Positions 42,359-45,021 of a stretch of 45,021 nucleotides of DNA are shown here, one piece after another. A program made the position numbers and the translations under genes. Position 1 is the first letter of the stretch. Every line of letters begins with the position of its first letter. Source of the DNA: an uncultured Chloroflexota bacterium (GTDB taxonomy: Bacteria; Chloroflexota; Dehalococcoidia; GIF9; AB-539-J10); the NCBI GenBank assembly GCA_903884455.1, contig CAISEW010000050.1, forward strand, positions 1 to 45,021. The letters are read 5' to 3'. The notes beneath the pieces were generated by a model. It saw only the letters and a program-made list of their open reading frames with translations. It was not told the origin of the DNA and made no database searches.

Positions 42359-43201
42359 TTGTACTTCGCCGGTGTTGACATAGGTTCCACCATGACCAAA
42401 GTCGTGCTCATGGACAAGAGCAGCAATCTACTTTCGGCCATCAAGGGCCCTACCGGTCCGGAGTATCGCCAGCTTGCCAACGAGGTTATGCGGCAGGCAC
42501 TGGAGCAAGCCAGCCTGCAGATTGATAACATCTCATATATCGTAGCTACGGGCTATGGACGGCTCAACGTCCCTTTCGCAGACCGCCAGATAACAGAGCT
42601 TTCTTGCCATGCCCGAGGCGTCTCCAGCCTTTTCCCTAACGTCAGGACTGCCATTGATATAGGCGGCCAGGATGCCAAGTGTATGAAAATTAATAACGGC
42701 AGGCTGATTAGCTTTGTTATGAACGACAAGTGCGCCGCTGGGACCGGCAGATTCCTTGAAGTAACTGCGGCTACACTTGGTATCAGGCTGGAAGACATGG
42801 GAGACATTTCCCTGAGAGCCACCAAAAAAATCCCGATAAGCAGCCTGTGCACTATCTTCGCCCAGCAAGAAGTGGTAGCGCTCCTATCCCGCGGTGAAAA
42901 GCTGGAGAACATCCTGGCCGGACTTCACGATGCCCTGGCCAGCCGCATAGCCGCGCTGGCACGGCGGCTCGGGATAGAGCCTGATTTAGTGCTCACCGGC
43001 GGCGTGGCCAAGAACACCGGCATAGTTAGGGCAATGAAAGAAAGCTTGGGCTGCGAAATCCTCGTTCCTGAAGAGCCGCTTCTCACCGGGGCACTTGGCG
43101 CTGCCATACTGGCAAAGGAAACCTACATGAAAGCAGTGGCAGTAGGTGAGGCCTTGCCCACAAAGTCACGGCGGTTAGAAAAACCCACCTTCTTCAGTTA
43201 G
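42359..43201 (+). CDS. CoA-substrate-specific enzyme activase, BadF/BcrD/HgdC-like
   Basis: A 280-residue ASKHA-fold ATPase that passes an electron to the reductase subunits at the cost of ATP. The first phosphate loop is GVDIGSTMTK, the second is DIGGQD (100-105), and cluster ligands are C125 in NDKCAAGTGRFLE and C164 in SSLCTIFAQQEV. LTGGVAKNTG is the adenosine motif. All are canonical. The start is TTG at 42359 behind GGAGGT. Length matches BzdQ/BcrD-type subunits. It should pair with the next gene product across a shared [4Fe-4S] cluster. Confidence 0.92.
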   Translation: MYFAGVDIGSTMTKVVLMDKSSNLLSAIKGPTGPEYRQLANEVMRQALEQASLQIDNISYIVATGYGRLNVPFADRQITELSCHARGVSSLFPNVRTAIDIGGQDAKCMKINNGRLISFVMNDKCAAGTGRFLEVTAATLGIRLEDMGDISLRATKKIPISSLCTIFAQQEVVALLSRGEKLENILAGLHDALASRIAALARRLGIEPDLVLTGGVAKNTGIVRAMKESLGCEILVPEEPLLTGALGAAILAKETYMKAVAVGEALPTKSRRLEKPTFFS

Positions 43202-43209
43202 GAGCACCG

Positions 43210-44004
43210 ATGAGCTGGTTTATGGGCATTGACATAGGCTCGGCATACAGCAAAGGAGTCATAATTAAAGACTTCGAGCTTGTTGCTTCACATATAATCA
43301 TATCTGGAGCTAATTACCGAACATCTGCCGAGGCCATAAGGACGGAGTTAATAAGAAAGGTCAACCTGACTCAGAATGACATAGCCAATACAGTTGCCAC
43401 CGGTTCCGGTGCCGACAATGTTTATTTTGCCAGCCAGAAGGCAAGCGATATAGTCTGCACTGCCAGAGGCATAAACAACGTCTTCTCGCAAGCCAGGACT
43501 GTAATCGATGTAGCCAGTCAATCCACCAAGGTAATACGGCTAAATGAAGAAGGAATGGTAACCAACTTCACTGTCAGCGAGAAATGTGCCGCCGGCGGTG
43601 GCCGCTTTATTGAGGTCATCGCCAACGTGCTGCGAATAAATTTGAGCGATTTTGGCCCGCTTGCAGCCATGTCAAAGACCCCCATCACATTTAGTACAGG
43701 CTGTGCTGTTTTCGGCGAATCTGAAGCCATCACCAGAATAAGCGAAGGCATCCCAAAAGAGGACATCGCCGCTGGTGTTAACAAAGCCCTGGCAAGCAAG
43801 ATTTCCTCACTGGTCAAGAAGCTTAAGCTGGAGGAGCCATGCGCCATCTGTGGCGGCGGTGCCCTCAACATCGCTCTCGTCAAGACCATAGAAAACGAAT
43901 TGAACGCCAACCTCCTGGTACCACCACACCCCCAGCTCATTACCGCTCTTGGCGCCGCCATAATCGCTACAACATCAGCGACTTTGGAATCGAGCAAAAA
44001 GTAG
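43210..44004 (+). CDS. Second activase-like subunit with altered phosphate motif, BzdP/BcrA-like
   Basis: A 264-residue paralogue of the preceding activase. It retains GIDIGSAYSKG, the cluster ligands C126 in SEKCAAGGGRFIE and C165 in STGCAVFGESEA, and GGGALNIALV. At 100-105, where its neighbour has DIGGQD, it reads DVASQS, so the two glycines and the final aspartate of the phosphate-binding motif are gone. The chain may have lost or weakened ATP hydrolysis while still sharing the cluster in a heterodimer. It starts eight bases after the previous gene; AGGAG overlaps that stop. Length resembles BzdP more than the 438-residue BcrA. Confidence 0.88.
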   Translation: MSWFMGIDIGSAYSKGVIIKDFELVASHIIISGANYRTSAEAIRTELIRKVNLTQNDIANTVATGSGADNVYFASQKASDIVCTARGINNVFSQARTVIDVASQSTKVIRLNEEGMVTNFTVSEKCAAGGGRFIEVIANVLRINLSDFGPLAAMSKTPITFSTGCAVFGESEAITRISEGIPKEDIAAGVNKALASKISSLVKKLKLEEPCAICGGGALNIALVKTIENELNANLLVPPHPQLITALGAAIIATTSATLESSKK

Positions 44005-44421
44005 AACTGCCTTGTAACATTGGGTAGTAATTTTCCGTGTCATTGCGAGCCCCGACAAGTCGGGGCGTGGCAATCTCATTGGCTAAATACCAAATCCCAA
44101 AATCCAATCTCCAAATAAATCCAAATAACAAAATCCTAAACGTTTTGAACATTGGTATTTGGATGAGACGAATTAAATCTTCCTTTCTTTTGTTTAGGAT
44201 TTGGTGCTTGGGATTTAGATTTTTTCCTCAGAGATTGCTTCGTCGCTCCCGATTCATCGGGGCTCCTCGCAATCATGAAAAAGAAGTGTCACTACGGTAC
44301 TGAACAAGGACAAGGTCTTGACAAGAGCTGATGTGGGTTGTAGCATTTTACCGCAGTCGATTTGTCCGAAAACGACTGACCAAACACAGTAAGCAGAGGT
44401 TTATCAAATTCGGAGGGGTAG
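44005..44421. other. 417-base intergenic stretch with composite repeat
   Basis: The gap downstream of the reductase operon is largely filled by the family 2 composite repeat (44039-44278). Plus- and minus-strand frames running over it are repeat translation. The remaining 140 bases before the secreted protein gene contain its GGAGGGG ribosome binding site and no other clear feature. Confidence 0.6.
44039..44278. repeat. Family 2 composite repeat, copy 2 (MITE-like)
   Basis: The left end GTCATTGCGAG (44039-44049) with CCCCGACAAGTCGGGG is matched at the right end by CCCGATTCATCGGGG and CTCCTCGCAATCATGA, the inverted end with a small insertion. The inner 140 bases are A/T-rich with AAATCCCAAAATCC-type stretches and partly complementary TTAGGATTTGG and TTGGGATTTAG. 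The overall shape, long inverted ends without a gene, is that of a non-autonomous element. Confidence 0.65.
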
Positions 44422-44715
44422 ATGAAAGTAATAATCACGAGTATTGTGGTAGCCATTATACTAGCCCTAATCTTTTCCCTGCCAGCTCTAGCCCAGGACA
44501 GCGGCACCATCACTATCACTATGACAGGAGCCAATGAAATTTCCATCAGCTTGGATAAAACACAATGGCCTCTCGGGAACGTGGCTTCAAACACAGAGTA
44601 TGAGACAAGCCCGCCGATAGAGTGGTGCACTTTGACCGTAGAGGGCAATTGTAATGTGAACACCTTTATTGTGGGAGATGATGCTAAATGGGATTGTGGT
44701 GTCGCAATAACATAG
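44422..44715 (+). CDS. Short secreted protein, possibly truncated
   Basis: A 97-residue protein with a clear signal peptide (MKVIITSIVVAIILALIFSL, cleavage likely after PALA) and a mature part rich in beta-type sequence (GTITITMTGANEISISL, SPPIEWCTLTVEGNCNVNTF). It ends abruptly at KWDCGVAIT. From memory, proteins with this start in related genomes continue for another hundred or so residues, so a frameshift or premature stop is suspected. GGAGGGG precedes the ATG. No function known. Confidence 0.6.
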   Translation: MKVIITSIVVAIILALIFSLPALAQDSGTITITMTGANEISISLDKTQWPLGNVASNTEYETSPPIEWCTLTVEGNCNVNTFIVGDDAKWDCGVAIT

Positions 44716-44826
44716 AACTTTTGCCCTTCAGGGTGTGCGTTTGAGGTAACAAAACAGGCTATTGTTAATTATCTAAAAACGCCGAGATGAAGGCTCATTT
44801 GTATGCTTTTCTGCGGTTCACCTCCA

Positions 44827-44847
44827 GTTCATGTTGGGTTCATGTTG
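44827..44847. repeat. Direct repeats GTTCATGTTG upstream of the last gene
   Basis: GTTCATGTTG occurs twice, at 44827-44836 and 44838-44847, eleven bases apart, about one helical turn. It lies about 70 bases before the last start codon and could be a binding site for the regulator encoded there. Confidence 0.4.
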
Positions 44848-44916
44848 TTGTGATAAGGTTGATTGGCGTCGTACAAACAAGAAACAATCCAGTAAGATAA
44901 TAAGGAGGAGCTAAAT

Positions 44917-45021
44917 ATGGTGGTAAATTCTGAATCGAAAAATACAGTTTTGAGATTGTGGCTTCTGTTGCACCGAGTCCGCGACGTATTTTTTACGTGC
45001 GAGGATTCACTATTTGCGGAA
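44917..45021 (+). CDS. Start of a probable MarR-type regulator (cut by window end)
   Basis: An ATG at 44917 follows a strong AAGGAGGAG and opens a frame of 35 codons that runs off the window (MVVNSESKNTVLRLWLLLHR, then VRDVFFTCEDSLFAE). The helical LWLLLHRVRD start resembles the first helix of MarR-type winged-helix regulators. Only the N-terminal part is visible, so the family is a guess. Confidence 0.5.
   Translation, partial: MVVNSESKNTVLRLWLLLHRVRDVFFTCEDSLFAE

Noticed and set aside
44037-44303. Frames across the composite repeat at 44.1 kb
   Set aside because: They follow the repeat sequence and have no ribosome binding site or family resemblance.
1-45021. tRNA, rRNA, CRISPR array, prophage or complete insertion sequence
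   Set aside because: I looked for T-loop motifs such as GGTTCGAATCC, regularly spaced repeats and transposase or phage genes and found none that could be supported; a tRNAscan or covariance search would be decisive.

Overview
The window looks like chromosome from an anaerobic, uncultured-type bacterium, most probably a Chloroflexota member near the class Dehalococcoidia. This is inference, from the ArgC start motif (GIINVTGY), the dnaJ-hspR-clpC block, the wealth of acyl-CoA enzymes, a 2-hydroxyacyl-CoA dehydratase / benzoyl-CoA reductase-type enzyme set, and abundant short palindromic repeats. No tRNA, rRNA, CRISPR array, prophage or intact insertion sequence was recognised.

Layout. 0.4-6 kb: a DUF1847 protein, argC, a decayed enoyl-CoA hydratase fragment, and a signalling cluster (three-PAS histidine kinase, Rcp1-type receiver, receiver-GGDEF diguanylate cyclase). 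6-11.4 kb (minus strand): an SDR oxidoreductase, an APH-fold kinase-like protein, a thiolase, a DUF35 zinc-ribbon/OB protein and an SCP-x-type thiolase, a lipid or acyl-CoA cluster. 11.4-16.1 kb: archaemetzincin, folC, a small SWIM protein, hpt and ade. 16.2-18.5 kb: four small minus-strand genes (DUF805, GNAT, cupin, Ogt) separated by attC-like hairpins, resembling an integron gene-cassette cluster without an integrase. 18.6-24.1 kb: glycyl-tRNA synthetase, then a heat-shock operon dnaJ-hspR-clpC read from a near-consensus promoter with a palindrome in its spacer. 24.3-29.9 kb: Nudix hydrolase, a second four-motif dnaJ, and the overlapping operon argF-der-plsY-gpsA. 30.1-32.1 kb: a small conserved gene, an Lrp/AsnC regulator and a class I aminotransferase.

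32.1-44 kb is the metabolic centre. A seven-gene minus-strand operon encodes a three-piece acyl-CoA carboxylase (biotin carboxylase, carboxyltransferase, separate 70-residue biotinyl protein), an enoyl-CoA hydratase-family protein, a BKACE-type beta-keto acid cleavage enzyme and two acyl-CoA dehydrogenases whose lengths resemble the PimC/PimD pair. Divergently, a four-gene plus-strand operon encodes two dehydratase/reductase subunits and two ASKHA-type activases, with sizes resembling the Azoarcus BzdO/N/P/Q benzoyl-CoA reductase. The second activase lacks the usual DIGGQD motif. Together the operons suggest anaerobic breakdown of an aromatic, alicyclic or branched acyl-CoA; the substrate cannot be fixed from sequence. 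The window ends with a composite repeat, a short secreted protein that may be truncated, and the start of a probable MarR-type regulator.

Repeats are a theme. One family (CTCTCCC/GGGAGAG hairpins) lies between genes twice and also appears in frame inside ade. A second nested palindrome sits in frame inside the APH-like gene. A third family with GTCATTGCGAG ends occurs near 20.1 and 44.1 kb.
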